64,000 nt of DNA from JAGXLC01 sp964585385 (GTDB lineage Bacteria; Bacteroidota; Bacteroidia; Bacteroidales; UBA12077). Below, piece after piece: positions 52,603 to 61,505 of this stretch. The stretch spans positions 22,862-86,861 of the forward strand of contig CAZPDP010000010.1 of assembly GCA_964585385.1 (NCBI GenBank), given 5' to 3'. Below the pieces are notes generated by a model. That model searched no databases. It was not told where the DNA came from and was given only the letters and a program-made list of their open reading frames with translations. A program made the translations under genes and the position numbers. Each line of letters begins with the position of its first letter. Position 1 is the first letter of the stretch.

Positions 52603-54984
52603 TTAAAAATTAATCCTGTAAAACATCATCGGGAAAAAGCGCTGTTGATATTCTGTTACAATATTCCCGGAAGCAACGTCAAAATTTCTGCTGAAGACAT
52701 TGGCGTGATCCGTTACATTGGTAATATCCAACGCCCATTCCTGGGTGGTATTTTTCTTGTTAACCTTCAGCGAAATACGACCGTCTACTCTGAAATAATC
52801 ATCCAGTTGCTTTTCATAAGCCTGCTCTCTTTTATAAACAGTGTATCCCTCTTCTCTGGAAGCTTCCAAATCGATAGGAGTATATCTTTTTCCTCCTGCA
52901 GAAATCATCCTCAGGTTGATAGCCAGGGTATTCTGGTTTCCTATTGAGATTTCATATCCCCCCAGTACATTAACAACATAATTTCCATTAAAGGCTGTAT
53001 TACGGTATCCTCCTTTGCTGGGTTTGTATTTGCTCTCATAAAGGGAGGTGGTTACTAGAAAGTAGTAATTGTTGTGGAAAAATTTTTCCAGGGTAAATTC
53101 CAAACCGTAATTTTTACTGTTTCCTTCATTTACCAGACTGTCGACTCTCTGTTGGTGAAAGCTCGCCCCGTAATTTGCCAGTGAGAAATAGCTGGGCTTG
53201 CTTTCAACGGGAAGGTTATGCTGATACTGGTAATATGATTCAACCTTCATTCGAAGGTTTGGAGAGAAACTCCTGTCATACGAAAGAACAACCTGGTTGC
53301 TTTTGCTGAAACCTATATCAGAGTTGGTCTGAATATATTCATCTTGCTCTGTACGCGTTTCTACAAAATACAAAAACATTGGCGGCAATTGGGAATGGTA
53401 GCCGTATCCCAGGCTGATGCTCTGTTTTTTTTTGAATTTCCACTCTAAGCTGGTCCTTGGTTCCAGGCTCCAGGTGTTGTTATAACTAAAATGCAAAAAA
53501 TTGACTCCTGCATAAAGAACAAGGTCGTTTGTGAATCGGTGCTGCCATTGGGTGTATGCCTGTGTCAGAAACAGATTGTTTTTCTGAACATCCAGTTGTT
53601 TAATAAATTCACTTTCATTCTCAGCAAGTTCAGTATTGGTCCAGCTTTTGTGCACACTGTCAACATAGCTTACAGAATAGCTCTCCAGGTTCACTCCAAA
53701 ATCCAGTCTGTTCCGGGGATCGAGTTTTGTGACCAGTTTGCCGTACCATCCTATTTTCGACTGCGAATTGTTTTCATGGTAATACAATTTATTGGATCGG
53801 TTTTCATAGACTGAGTCAATGGAAGTGGAAACCCTGTGCCCTGAAACTGACACACTGTTTTTGAAGCGGGTGTTTTTGCTGAAGAAATGCATATAACTGA
53901 GTCCAACGACTCCCATATCCGAACCATTGGTTGTTTCAAATCCTCTTGGAGCGCTGTAGGAACTAGTGGTACTGTCTCTTTCCTCACCCAAAACAATATG
54001 GCTCAATCCGCCAATACCAAACAGCGACAGGCTTCCCTTTTTGGTAGGGACATTCACATTAAATGTTAGATCCTGGTATTCCGGAACGGCTCCAACCTGG
54101 AGGTCAATTCCAAGCTCATTAAAAACAGCCAGGGTTGAATACCTGTAATTGGCTATATATGAAGCATTGCTAGAATCAGAAAAAGGGCCTTCAGCACCCA
54201 GCTCAAAACCATTGAATCCAATCTGGCCGGTATATTCTCTCTTGCTGGTGTTTCCATTTCGCATTTGCAGGTCGAAAACACCGGAGAGTGCATTCCCATA
54301 TTCGACCGGAAAGGCACCTGTAAAAAAGTCTGAATTAGCCAAAACGTTATTGTTCAGAATGCTAACCGGACCTCCGGAGGCACCTAATGCTCCAAAGTGA
54401 TTTGGATTTGGGATGTTTATTCCTTCGAGGCGCCATAAGAGACCTATAGGTGGGTTCCCTCTAATAATAATGTCGTTTCTTTGGTCTCCGGCCGAAATCA
54501 CCCCTGCATAATTCTGGGCCATTCGTGAAGGATCACCCCAGCTTCCGGCATATTTCTCGGTTTCCTCAATAGTAAATGATCTTGCGCTAACTTTTGCCAT
54601 TTCATTTCTGGGCTGGTCTTTCCTGTTTGCTTTAATTACTACCTGGTCAATTTCCTCCACATTCTGCTGTAACTCAACATTCAAAACCAATTCTTTACCT
54701 GACTTGACGATCAAATGGGATAGAGTTTTGGTTTCATATCCTATGAAAGAAATCTGTAGATCCTGTCTTCCCACAGGGACATTTTCCAGTTCAAATGTTC
54801 CATCCACATTAGTTGAAGTACCTTTCTGCGGCTCACTTTCAAGCAGGACCACTGATGCACCCGGAAGTGGATATTTTGTATCAGCATCTACAACTTTTCC
54901 GCGTATTGTCTGTGTTAGATTTTGTGCTATTGCAATATTCAATGTCAGAGCAAGGATTAGCATCCCTGTTAGAAATTTTTTCAT
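52603..54984 (-). CDS. TonB-dependent outer-membrane receptor with CarbD-like N-terminus
   Basis: 793 residues. A signal peptide (MKKFLTGMLILALTLNIAIA), a CarbD-like domain with KVVDADTKYPLPGASVVLLE (about 31-50), and a plug with SARSFTIEETEKYAGSWGDP and NDIIIRGNPPIGLLWRLEGI (about 135-190) are visible. A barrel ends in QRFFPMMFYRINF. The gene is convergent with the metallophosphoesterase gene, with only 2 bp between stop codons. A TATCTTTG -7-like motif in the minus direction lies at 55036-55043. No SusD partner is adjacent, and the substrate is unknown. Confidence 0.9.
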   Translation of the reverse strand: MKKFLTGMLILALTLNIAIAQNLTQTIRGKVVDADTKYPLPGASVVLLESEPQKGTSTNVDGTFELENVPVGRQDLQISFIGYETKTLSHLIVKSGKELVLNVELQQNVEEIDQVVIKANRKDQPRNEMAKVSARSFTIEETEKYAGSWGDPSRMAQNYAGVISAGDQRNDIIIRGNPPIGLLWRLEGINIPNPNHFGALGASGGPVSILNNNVLANSDFFTGAFPVEYGNALSGVFDLQMRNGNTSKREYTGQIGFNGFELGAEGPFSDSSNASYIANYRYSTLAVFNELGIDLQVGAVPEYQDLTFNVNVPTKKGSLSLFGIGGLSHIVLGEERDSTTSSYSAPRGFETTNGSDMGVVGLSYMHFFSKNTRFKNSVSVSGHRVSTSIDSVYENRSNKLYYHENNSQSKIGWYGKLVTKLDPRNRLDFGVNLESYSVSYVDSVHKSWTNTELAENESEFIKQLDVQKNNLFLTQAYTQWQHRFTNDLVLYAGVNFLHFSYNNTWSLEPRTSLEWKFKKKQSISLGYGYHSQLPPMFLYFVETRTEQDEYIQTNSDIGFSKSNQVVLSYDRSFSPNLRMKVESYYQYQHNLPVESKPSYFSLANYGASFHQQRVDSLVNEGNSKNYGLEFTLEKFFHNNYYFLVTTSLYESKYKPSKGGYRNTAFNGNYVVNVLGGYEISIGNQNTLAINLRMISAGGKRYTPIDLEASREEGYTVYKREQAYEKQLDDYFRVDGRISLKVNKKNTTQEWALDITNVTDHANVFSRNFDVASGNIVTEYQQRFFPMMFYRINF

Positions 54985-55162
54985 GTTCTATGTGTTTGGA
55001 AAATTTTAGCGAATTTTTTATCAATATTTATGCCACAAAGATAATTTAACAATTATAATTGTGTTATTTCCAATAGCAGGCTATTTCTTTCAGCCTGTGA
55101 ACAATGTTTTTATATGATTGTAAGTAGATATATCAGGGAGTTGCTTGCTTAAGATTTAAAGC

Positions 55163-55194
55163 TTTGCACTCCGAAAATTTTATGTTTATCTTTG
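55163..55194 (+). promoter_or_regulatory. Bacteroidota-type promoter of thrS
   Basis: TTTG at 55163-55166, a 20-bp spacer, then TATCTTTG at 55187-55194. This matches the -33/-7 consensus TTTG-N19-21-TAnnTTTG of the Bacteroidota primary sigma factor. It is 36 bp before the thrS ATG. Confidence 0.75.
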
Positions 55195-55230
55195 CAACTT
55201 TTGATTTTTTAATAGATTTAAATAGTAACT

Positions 55231-57177
55231 ATGATAAAAATAACTTTACCGGATAACTCTGTTATGGAGTTTGAAGAAGGTGTTACAGGTCTGGATATTG
55301 CTAAAGCCATAAGCCCCAGATTAGCAAAAGAGGTTTTGTCAATCAATGTAGACGATGAGGTTTGGGACTTACACAGACCCATATATAAAGATGCCAAAGT
55401 AAAATTGAATAAATGGGAAGATGAAGAAGGCAAGCATGCCTTCTGGCACTCATCAGCTCACTTAATGGCCGAAGCTTTGGAAGAACTGTACCCGGGAACT
55501 AAATTCGGAATTGGACCCAGCATAAACTACGGGTTTTATTACGATGTTGATCCGGGAGACAGAACCATCACCGATGCTGATTTGCCTGAAATAGAGGCCA
55601 AAATGAAAGAGCTGGCAAGTCAGAAAGAGGAATTTATGCGTGAAGAAGTGCCGAAAGAAAGGGCTAAGAAATACTACAGCGAAAAAGGCGATGAGTATAA
55701 GGTAGAATTGATTGACGAATTGGAAGACGGAACAATATCATTTTATAAGAATGGAGATTTTACAGACCTGTGTCGTGGGCCCCACCTTCCCCATACAGGC
55801 TATATCAAAGCCATAAAACTTCTTTCTGTTGCAGGAGCTTATTGGAGAGGCGATGAGCATAATAAGCAGTTGACCAGGATATACGGCATTACTTTTCCCA
55901 AGAAAAAAATGCTCGATGAATACCTTGAAATGCTGGAAGAGGCAAAGAAAAGAGATCACCGTAAAATAGGCAAAGAGCTGGGTCTTTTTACTTTTTCACA
56001 AAAGGTAGGACAAGGTTTACCGCTTTGGTTGCCAAAAGGGGCTCAACTGAGAGAAAGACTGGAAAATTATCTCAAAAAGATACAGAAAGAATACGGGTAT
56101 GAGCAGGTAATTTCCCCGCATATTGGTCAAAAAGAATTATATATAACTTCAGGCCATTATGAAAAGTACGGAAAAGATTCTTTTCAGCCTATAAGTACGC
56201 CGGCAGAAGGAGAGGAGTTTTTGCTCAAGCCTATGAACTGTCCGCATCACTGTGAGATTTACAAAAACACTCAGTTCTCATATAAAGATTTACCCGTACG
56301 GTATGCTGAATTCGGTACTGTTTACAGGTATGAACAGAGTGGTGAATTACATGGTCTTACAAGGGTTCGTGGATTTACCCAGGACGATGCACATATCTTT
56401 TGCCGCCCCGATCAGTTAAAAGACGAATTTAAAAAGGTTATGGATATTATTCTCCAAATATTCAGAACTCTGGATTTTAATAATTACACTGTGCAGGCTT
56501 CATTAAGAGATCCTGAAAAGAAGGAAGATTATATTGGTAGTGATGAAAACTGGGAAAAGTCGGAACAGGCTATTCTGGAAGCTGTTAAGGAAAGAGAAGT
56601 GGAGGCTAAGGTAGTGTATGGCGAAGCAGCTTTTTACGGGCCTAAGCTTGACTTTATGGTAAGAGATGCTTTAAACAGAGAATGGCAACTTGGTACCATC
56701 CAGGTTGATTACAATTTGCCTGAACGATTTGATTTGGAATATGTGGGAGCTGATAATCAGCGGCACAGACCCGTTATGATTCATCGTGCGCCATTTGGTT
56801 CAATGGAGCGTTTTGTGGCGGTACTTATTGAACACACTGCAGGAAAATTCCCGTTATGGCTCACTCCTGACCAGGTTGTTGTTTTACCTATAAGCGAAAA
56901 ATATAATGACTATGCAAAAAAGGTTTCAAAATTCATGAATAATTCCGATATTCGCAGTTTAGTAGACGAAAGGAATGAAAAAATTGGAAAGAAAATTCGC
57001 GATAATGAATTAAAAAGGATCCCTTACCTGCTTATTGTTGGTGAAAAAGAAGTTGAAAATGAGCTGGTATCAGTGAGAAAGCAAGGTGTAGGAGATCAGG
57101 GATCCATGGGGTTATCAGAATTTAAGGATTTTATCCAAAAAGAAATTAATAAACAGCTTGAATTTGTCAATCAATAA
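55231..57177 (+). CDS. thrS: Threonyl-tRNA synthetase
   Basis: 648 residues, the full length. There is an N-terminal TGS domain (about 1-62), a second additional (SAD) domain with HSSAHLMAEALEELYPG (about 73-89) and FTDLCRGPHLPHTGYI (about 177-192), a class II core with MNCPHHCEIYKN (zinc Cys, about 338-349), RYAEFGTVYRYEQSGELHGL (about 363-382) and RGFTQDDAHIFC, then motif 3 and the anticodon-binding domain. It charges tRNA-Thr. It is the first gene of thrS-infC-rpmI-rplT. I see no T-box leader. Confidence 0.97.
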   Translation: MIKITLPDNSVMEFEEGVTGLDIAKAISPRLAKEVLSINVDDEVWDLHRPIYKDAKVKLNKWEDEEGKHAFWHSSAHLMAEALEELYPGTKFGIGPSINYGFYYDVDPGDRTITDADLPEIEAKMKELASQKEEFMREEVPKERAKKYYSEKGDEYKVELIDELEDGTISFYKNGDFTDLCRGPHLPHTGYIKAIKLLSVAGAYWRGDEHNKQLTRIYGITFPKKKMLDEYLEMLEEAKKRDHRKIGKELGLFTFSQKVGQGLPLWLPKGAQLRERLENYLKKIQKEYGYEQVISPHIGQKELYITSGHYEKYGKDSFQPISTPAEGEEFLLKPMNCPHHCEIYKNTQFSYKDLPVRYAEFGTVYRYEQSGELHGLTRVRGFTQDDAHIFCRPDQLKDEFKKVMDIILQIFRTLDFNNYTVQASLRDPEKKEDYIGSDENWEKSEQAILEAVKEREVEAKVVYGEAAFYGPKLDFMVRDALNREWQLGTIQVDYNLPERFDLEYVGADNQRHRPVMIHRAPFGSMERFVAVLIEHTAGKFPLWLTPDQVVVLPISEKYNDYAKKVSKFMNNSDIRSLVDERNEKIGKKIRDNELKRIPYLLIVGEKEVENELVSVRKQGVGDQGSMGLSEFKDFIQKEINKQLEFVNQ

Positions 57178-57204
57178 TATATATTTGCAAACTGAATCAA
57201 AAAG

Positions 57205-57211
57205 AAGGAGG
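57205..57211 (+). promoter_or_regulatory. Strong Shine-Dalgarno before the infC AUA start
   Basis: AAGGAGG ends 8 nt before the ATA at 57220. Most genes in this window have no such purine-rich site, so it fixes the unusual start and suggests special translational control of infC. Confidence 0.75.
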
Positions 57212-57219
57212 GCAGAAAC

Positions 57220-57771
57220 ATAGCAAGAAAAAAACCAAAAAACCAGAATCAACAGTTTAATTATAGAATTAACGAAAGAATACGAGCCAAAGAAGTACGG
57301 CTTGTAGGAGACAACATCGATAATCCCGGAATATATCCTGTTGAAGAAGCCCTGAAAATGGCAGACCAGCATGGATTGGATTTGGTAGAAGTTTCTCCGA
57401 AAGCAGAACCACCGGTTTGTAAAATTATTGATTATCAGAAGTTTCTTTATCAGCAGAAAAAGAAACAAAAAGAAATCAAGTCAAAAACCACCAAAGTGGT
57501 TGTTAAAGAAATTCGTTTCGGACCTAATACGGATGAACATGACTATAATTTTAAACTGAATCACGCAAAGAAATTTTTGGAGGATGGAGCAAAAGTGAAA
57601 GCTTTTGTATTTTTCAAAGGACGTTCGATTCTGTTTAAGGAAAAAGGTGAAATTTTATTGTTACGTTTGGCCCAGGACCTTGAAGAGTATGGCACTGTTG
57701 AAAAGATGCCGAAATTAGAAGGTAAGCGAATGACGATGTTTATAGCACCGAAGACAACCAAGAAAAAGTAA
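57220..57771 (+). CDS. infC: Translation initiation factor IF-3, with an apparent AUA start codon
   Basis: 183 residues if begun at ATA 57220, the usual IF-3 length. The next in-frame ATG at 57358 would delete 46 residues, including the conserved NYRINERIRAKEVRLVGDN. There is an in-frame stop at 57193-57195, no ATG, GTG or TTG lies between it and the conserved N-terminus, and a strong Shine-Dalgarno site sits 8 nt upstream. In E. coli infC starts at AUU, and IF-3 represses its own synthesis by rejecting that codon. AUA here should allow the same. C-terminal blocks VKEIRFGPNTDEHDYNFKL and VKAFVFFKGRSI are typical. Confidence 0.9.
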   Translation: MARKKPKNQNQQFNYRINERIRAKEVRLVGDNIDNPGIYPVEEALKMADQHGLDLVEVSPKAEPPVCKIIDYQKFLYQQKKKQKEIKSKTTKVVVKEIRFGPNTDEHDYNFKLNHAKKFLEDGAKVKAFVFFKGRSILFKEKGEILLLRLAQDLEEYGTVEKMPKLEGKRMTMFIAPKTTKKK

Positions 57772-57804
57772 TTGAAATCGAGGATTAAATTAAAAATGTA
57801 AATT

Positions 57805-58002
57805 ATGCCAAAAATCAGAACGAATCCGGGCGCCAAAAAAAGATTTACAACAACTGGCACTGGAAAGATCAGGAGAAAGCATGCGTATAAAAGTCACATT
57901 TTAACAAAGAAATCGAAAAAGCGCAAAAGAAATCTGGGATATTATGCTGTGGTTGATAAAGCAGACAGGAATAATATCAAGGAATTATTAGGAATGAAGT
58001 AA
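57805..58002 (+). CDS. rpmI: 50S ribosomal protein L35 (bL35)
   Basis: 65 residues, highly basic, with the family opening MPKIRTNPGAKKRFTTTGTG and RKHAYKSHILTKKSKKRKR. It binds 23S rRNA in the large subunit. It is in the standard order infC-rpmI-rplT, 33 bp after infC and 83 bp before rplT. Confidence 0.97.
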   Translation: MPKIRTNPGAKKRFTTTGTGKIRRKHAYKSHILTKKSKKRKRNLGYYAVVDKADRNNIKELLGMK

Positions 58003-58085
58003 TTAAAATTTATGTTTAACAGAGTATTTTAGCTGAAAGAGTCTTATTTTAATAAGGCCGCTAAGTATTCAAAAATCGAAAAATT

Positions 58086-58433
58086 ATGCCACGAGCAACG
58101 AATTCAGTAGCATCAAGAAAAAGAAGGAAAAAAATCCTTAAACAGGCAAAAGGCTATTTTGGTGCAAGAAAAAATGTTTACACAGTAGCCAAGAATGCGG
58201 TAGAGAAAGGTCTTCAATATTCTTACCGCGATAGAAGAAGAAAGAAAGGAAATTTCAGGAAACTCTGGATTCAGAGAATTAATGCAGGAGCAAGACAAAA
58301 CGGTATGTCTTACTCGGAATTAATGGGTAAATTGAATCAGAAAGGTATTGATCTGAATAGGAAAGTATTAGCTGATTTGGCCATGAATCATCCTGAAGCA
58401 TTTAAGGCTGTTGTGAAAGAAGCAAAGGCTTAA
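58086..58433 (+). CDS. rplT: 50S ribosomal protein L20 (bL20)
   Basis: 115 residues. Blocks RKRRKKILKQAKGYFGARKN (about 11-30), YRDRRRKKGNFRKLWIQRIN (about 47-66) and MGKLNQKGIDLNRKVLADLA are diagnostic. It is an early-assembly 50S protein, and in other bacteria it represses this operon. The 83-bp gap before it might hold a control site, but I see no clear structure. A terminator follows at 58459. Confidence 0.97.
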   Translation: MPRATNSVASRKRRKKILKQAKGYFGARKNVYTVAKNAVEKGLQYSYRDRRRKKGNFRKLWIQRINAGARQNGMSYSELMGKLNQKGIDLNRKVLADLAMNHPEAFKAVVKEAKA

Positions 58434-58458
58434 TCGAGATTACTATTTAATTATACAG

Positions 58459-58486
58459 AAGGGAAGGCAGGCGCTTTCCCTTTTTT
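58459..58486 (+). terminator. Terminator of the thrS-infC-rpmI-rplT operon
   Basis: A stem AAGGGAAGGC/GCTTTCCCTT (with a G-T pair) and a short loop, followed by six T. It is 25 bp after the rplT stop. Confidence 0.85.
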
Positions 58487-58558
58487 AGTTTTTTTAACAC
58501 TGGATTGTAGGTAAAATGTTATATATTAGCATGCCATCTTTTTAAAATACAACTCACT

Positions 58559-59284
58559 ATGCAACCATTGAAATTGATACTGATAGGCTATGGCCGGATG
58601 GGTAAAGAAATAGAGCAAGTTGCTGAAAAAAAGGGGCATGAAGTAATTCTGACTATTGATAAAGACAACCCGGATGACTTTACTGTCTCAAATCTTCAAA
58701 AGGGTGACATTGCTATTGAGTTTACTGCACCTGATTCAGCATACGAGAATATTGTCAAATGTTTTGAAGCCGGCATTCCAGTGGTTTCTGGTACAACCGG
58801 CTGGATGGACCGGTTTTATGAGATTCGGAAACAATGCATTGAACAGGGGAAAAGTTTTTTTCATGCACCCAATTTCAATATAGGGGTGAACCTCTTTTTT
58901 AAGGTGAATGCTTTCCTGGCGAAAATCATGAATCAATATTCTGATTATGAGGTGGAAGTGGAGGAAACACATCACATTCATAAGCTGGATGCCCCCAGCG
59001 GAACAGCTGTGAACATAGCTGAAAGCATCCTTCAGGAGATAGACAGAAAAAATAAATGGGTGAAGAACGAGGCTGAAAGGGGTGATGAGTTGGGAGTACG
59101 CTCAATCCGTGAGAATGAAATTCCCGGAATACATAAAGTATTTTACAAATCCCGTTTTGATGAAATAGAGATCAAACATTCGGCTAAAAGCAGAGAAGGT
59201 TTTGCTCTGGGAGCAGTTATGGCAGCCGAATTTTTGTATGGTAAAAAGGGTATCTATTCTATGGACGATCTATTAAATATATAA
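58559..59284 (+). CDS. dapB: 4-hydroxy-tetrahydrodipicolinate reductase
   Basis: 241 residues. The NAD(P) loop IGYGRMGKEIEQVAE (about 9-23), VVSGTTGW (about 76-83), APNFNIGVNLF (about 102-112) and the catalytic/substrate block EETHHIHKLDAPSGTAVNIA (about 134-153) are visible. It is an enzyme of the diaminopimelate/lysine pathway. lepB begins 4 bp after its stop, so the two are co-transcribed. Confidence 0.96.
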   Translation: MQPLKLILIGYGRMGKEIEQVAEKKGHEVILTIDKDNPDDFTVSNLQKGDIAIEFTAPDSAYENIVKCFEAGIPVVSGTTGWMDRFYEIRKQCIEQGKSFFHAPNFNIGVNLFFKVNAFLAKIMNQYSDYEVEVEETHHIHKLDAPSGTAVNIAESILQEIDRKNKWVKNEAERGDELGVRSIRENEIPGIHKVFYKSRFDEIEIKHSAKSREGFALGAVMAAEFLYGKKGIYSMDDLLNI

Positions 59285-59288
59285 TACA

Positions 59289-60695
59289 ATGACATTGAAA
59301 GAATTCTTTAAAAACAAATATTTTAAATTTGGGTTAGTCGCTGCCATTTTTATATTATGGGTTATCTGGCTTGAAAATGCCTGGTTTTTACTTGGATTGC
59401 CAATAATCTTTGATTTATACATCACAAAAAAAGTTAACTGGACCTTTTGGAAAAAACGTGGAGAAAAGCCCAGTAAACTTATTGAATGGGTAGATGCACT
59501 TATATTTGCAGTCATTGCTGCTTCCTTAATCCGTCTTTTTTTAATTGAAGCCTATACTATTCCTACTTCCTCCATGGAAAAGACGCTTATGGTAGGAGAT
59601 TATCTTTTTGTCAGCAAGGTGAGTTACGGTCCTAAGATGCCTAATGCACCGATTTCATTTCCGTTTGCACATAATACCCTTCCCTTAACAAACGATGTCC
59701 CATCCTATGTGGAGTGGGTTAAATGGCCATACAACAGGCTGGATGGACTTGGGAAGGTAGAACGAAACGATATTGTAGTTTTCAATTTCCCGGCAGGTGA
59801 TACGGCTATATGGCAGATGCAGGATCAAAATTATTATGCTATAAAGAGGAAATATGCTTACGAACTGCAAAGAAGAGATATTCGCAATGGAAGATCTGTA
59901 CTTTCTTTTGATAAATACTTGCAGAAAGCAAGAAGTGAGATTTTAAAGAACTATGATATAACAACCAGGCCGGTTGATAAAAGAACTAATTATGTTAAGA
60001 GATGCGTTGCTATTCCTGGAGATTCTCTTGAAATAGTTCATGGACAGGTTTATATAAATGGAAAAGAACAAGAGCATTTTGAAAATATGCAATATAATTA
60101 CCTGGTGAAAACAGATGGTTCGAAAATTAATTCTGTCTTACTTGACAGGATGGGGATAAATAGAAGCGACAGAAGTTATAACTCAGCCAGTTCGCTATAC
60201 CGAATGCCTTTAACTAAAGAGAATCTTCAAAAAATTAAACATTTCACCAATGTGGTTAATGTTAACAAATACGAAAGTATAAACCCGAAGGCTGTTCAGT
60301 ATGATATATTCCCTATAGATGATGATTTTAAATGGACAGAAGATAATTTTGGTCCCTTGTATATACCGGAAAAAGGAAAGACAGTAAGCATAAATATGCA
60401 TAATCTTCCACTTTATGAGCGTATCATTGATACTCATGAAGGAAACGAATTGGAAGTAAGAGACAGTACAATCTATATCAATGGAAAGAAAACCAGCGAA
60501 TATACTTTTAAGATGGATTATTACTTTATGATGGGAGACAACAGGCATAATTCGATGGATTCCCGTTACTGGGGATTTGTTCCTGAAGACCATGTGGTGG
60601 GCAAGGCAGTCTTTATCTGGTTATCTGTAGATAAGTACGGAAGGTTCTTCGACAAAATTCGCTGGAAACGAATGTTTAACGTGATAAAGAATTGA
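59289..60695 (+). CDS. lepB: Signal peptidase I
   Basis: 468 residues, long as in Bacteroidota because of insertions in the periplasmic domain. One or two N-terminal membrane helices (about 10-45, 66-86) are followed by the catalytic Ser box IPTSSMEKTLMVGDYLFVSK (about 94-113), the Lys box YVKRCVAIPGDSLEI (about 235-249), and the C-terminal box MGDNRHNSMDSRYWGFVP (about 417-434). It removes signal peptides from secreted proteins such as the TonB receptors here. It lies between dapB and the wbqC-like gene. Confidence 0.95.
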   Translation: MTLKEFFKNKYFKFGLVAAIFILWVIWLENAWFLLGLPIIFDLYITKKVNWTFWKKRGEKPSKLIEWVDALIFAVIAASLIRLFLIEAYTIPTSSMEKTLMVGDYLFVSKVSYGPKMPNAPISFPFAHNTLPLTNDVPSYVEWVKWPYNRLDGLGKVERNDIVVFNFPAGDTAIWQMQDQNYYAIKRKYAYELQRRDIRNGRSVLSFDKYLQKARSEILKNYDITTRPVDKRTNYVKRCVAIPGDSLEIVHGQVYINGKEQEHFENMQYNYLVKTDGSKINSVLLDRMGINRSDRSYNSASSLYRMPLTKENLQKIKHFTNVVNVNKYESINPKAVQYDIFPIDDDFKWTEDNFGPLYIPEKGKTVSINMHNLPLYERIIDTHEGNELEVRDSTIYINGKKTSEYTFKMDYYFMMGDNRHNSMDSRYWGFVPEDHVVGKAVFIWLSVDKYGRFFDKIRWKRMFNVIKN

Positions 60696-60767
60696 AATCC
60701 CGCCTATTTTGATTTATCTGGTAGTGGAGGATTTTGAATTTTTATAGCTCACTAGGATTACGAACTA

Positions 60768-61415
60768 ATGCAAATTGCAGATTCCGCAATTTTAACGACG
60801 GCTTACCTTGGGCCGGTTCAATATTATACCAAATTTCTTTGCTACGACAGCCTCTATATTGAAATTGAGGAGAATTACCAGAAGCAAAGTTACAGGAATC
60901 GTTGTATTATTCTTTCCGCCAATGGGAAATTGCCCCTGACCATACCGGTTACAAAAGATGATCCAAAAACCAGAACAAAAGATATACGAATAGATAATAC
61001 GCTGGAATGGCAAAAGAATCACTGGACTTCAATAGAATCGGCTTACAGCTCTTCTCCGTTTTTTGAGTTTTTCCAGGATGAATTTTCTCTGTTTTACAAG
61101 AAAAAATATGATTTTTTACTGGATTTTAATACACAAATTCAGGACTATATTTTTGAACAGCTTGAAATTGAACCACTCATAAAATTTACACAAGATTATA
61201 TAAAAAATCCTTTAGAAATGGATGATTACAGGGATTCGATTCATCCTAAAAAAAGGATGCAAAAGAAAGATCCATTATTTCGGCCTGTTTATTATCATCA
61301 GGTTTTTGACGAGAAATATGGCTTTATAGAGAATCTGAGTATTATTGATTTGCTCTTTAACGAAGGCCCCAATGCTGAAAACATTTTGAAACAGAGTATT
61401 CAGTCTTTTTTTTAA
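60768..61415 (+). CDS. WbqC family protein
   Basis: 215 residues. The family pattern is near the N-terminus: AYLGPVQYYTKFLCYD (about 13-28), QKQSYRNRCIILSANGKLPL (about 38-57), IPVTK and the D-WQKNHWTSIESAYSSSPFF block (about 82-102). WbqC-like proteins occur near surface-polysaccharide and lipoprotein-processing genes, and their enzymatic role is not firmly known. It is 72 bp after lepB on the same strand. In many Bacteroidota wbqC follows lepB, supporting one operon. Confidence 0.9.
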   Translation: MQIADSAILTTAYLGPVQYYTKFLCYDSLYIEIEENYQKQSYRNRCIILSANGKLPLTIPVTKDDPKTRTKDIRIDNTLEWQKNHWTSIESAYSSSPFFEFFQDEFSLFYKKKYDFLLDFNTQIQDYIFEQLEIEPLIKFTQDYIKNPLEMDDYRDSIHPKKRMQKKDPLFRPVYYHQVFDEKYGFIENLSIIDLLFNEGPNAENILKQSIQSFF

Positions 61416-61432
61416 CCCCAATTGCCCCGTAC

Positions 61433-61505
61433 ACGAAGTGTCGGATAAGTAAAGCGCTTTTTCACTATCCCGATAAAAATCGGGAAACCGCTCAACTTAG
61501 GTTTT
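61433..61505 (-). repeat. Composite palindromic element, copy 2
   Basis: Its reverse complement matches 11821-11871: CTAAGTTGAGCGGTTT, then a variable hairpin (CCCGAT/ATCGGG here), then TAGTGAAAAAGCGCTTTACTT with two differences, then ATCCG. The left end CCCCGTACACGAAGTGTCGG matches the inner arms at 11919-11940 and 11968-11990. It fills the gap between two convergent genes and touches the stop codon of the methyltransferase gene, so its hairpin may serve as their terminator. Confidence 0.7.

Noticed and set aside
55085..55230. T-box leader before thrS
   Set aside because: Only about 145 bp is available, without the specifier-loop or antiterminator pattern, and T-boxes are not expected in this phylum. 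A normal -33/-7 promoter is found 36 bp from the start.
57358..57771. infC starting at the ATG at 57358
   Set aside because: It would remove 46 conserved IF-3 residues. The ATA start with a Shine-Dalgarno site fits the family length.
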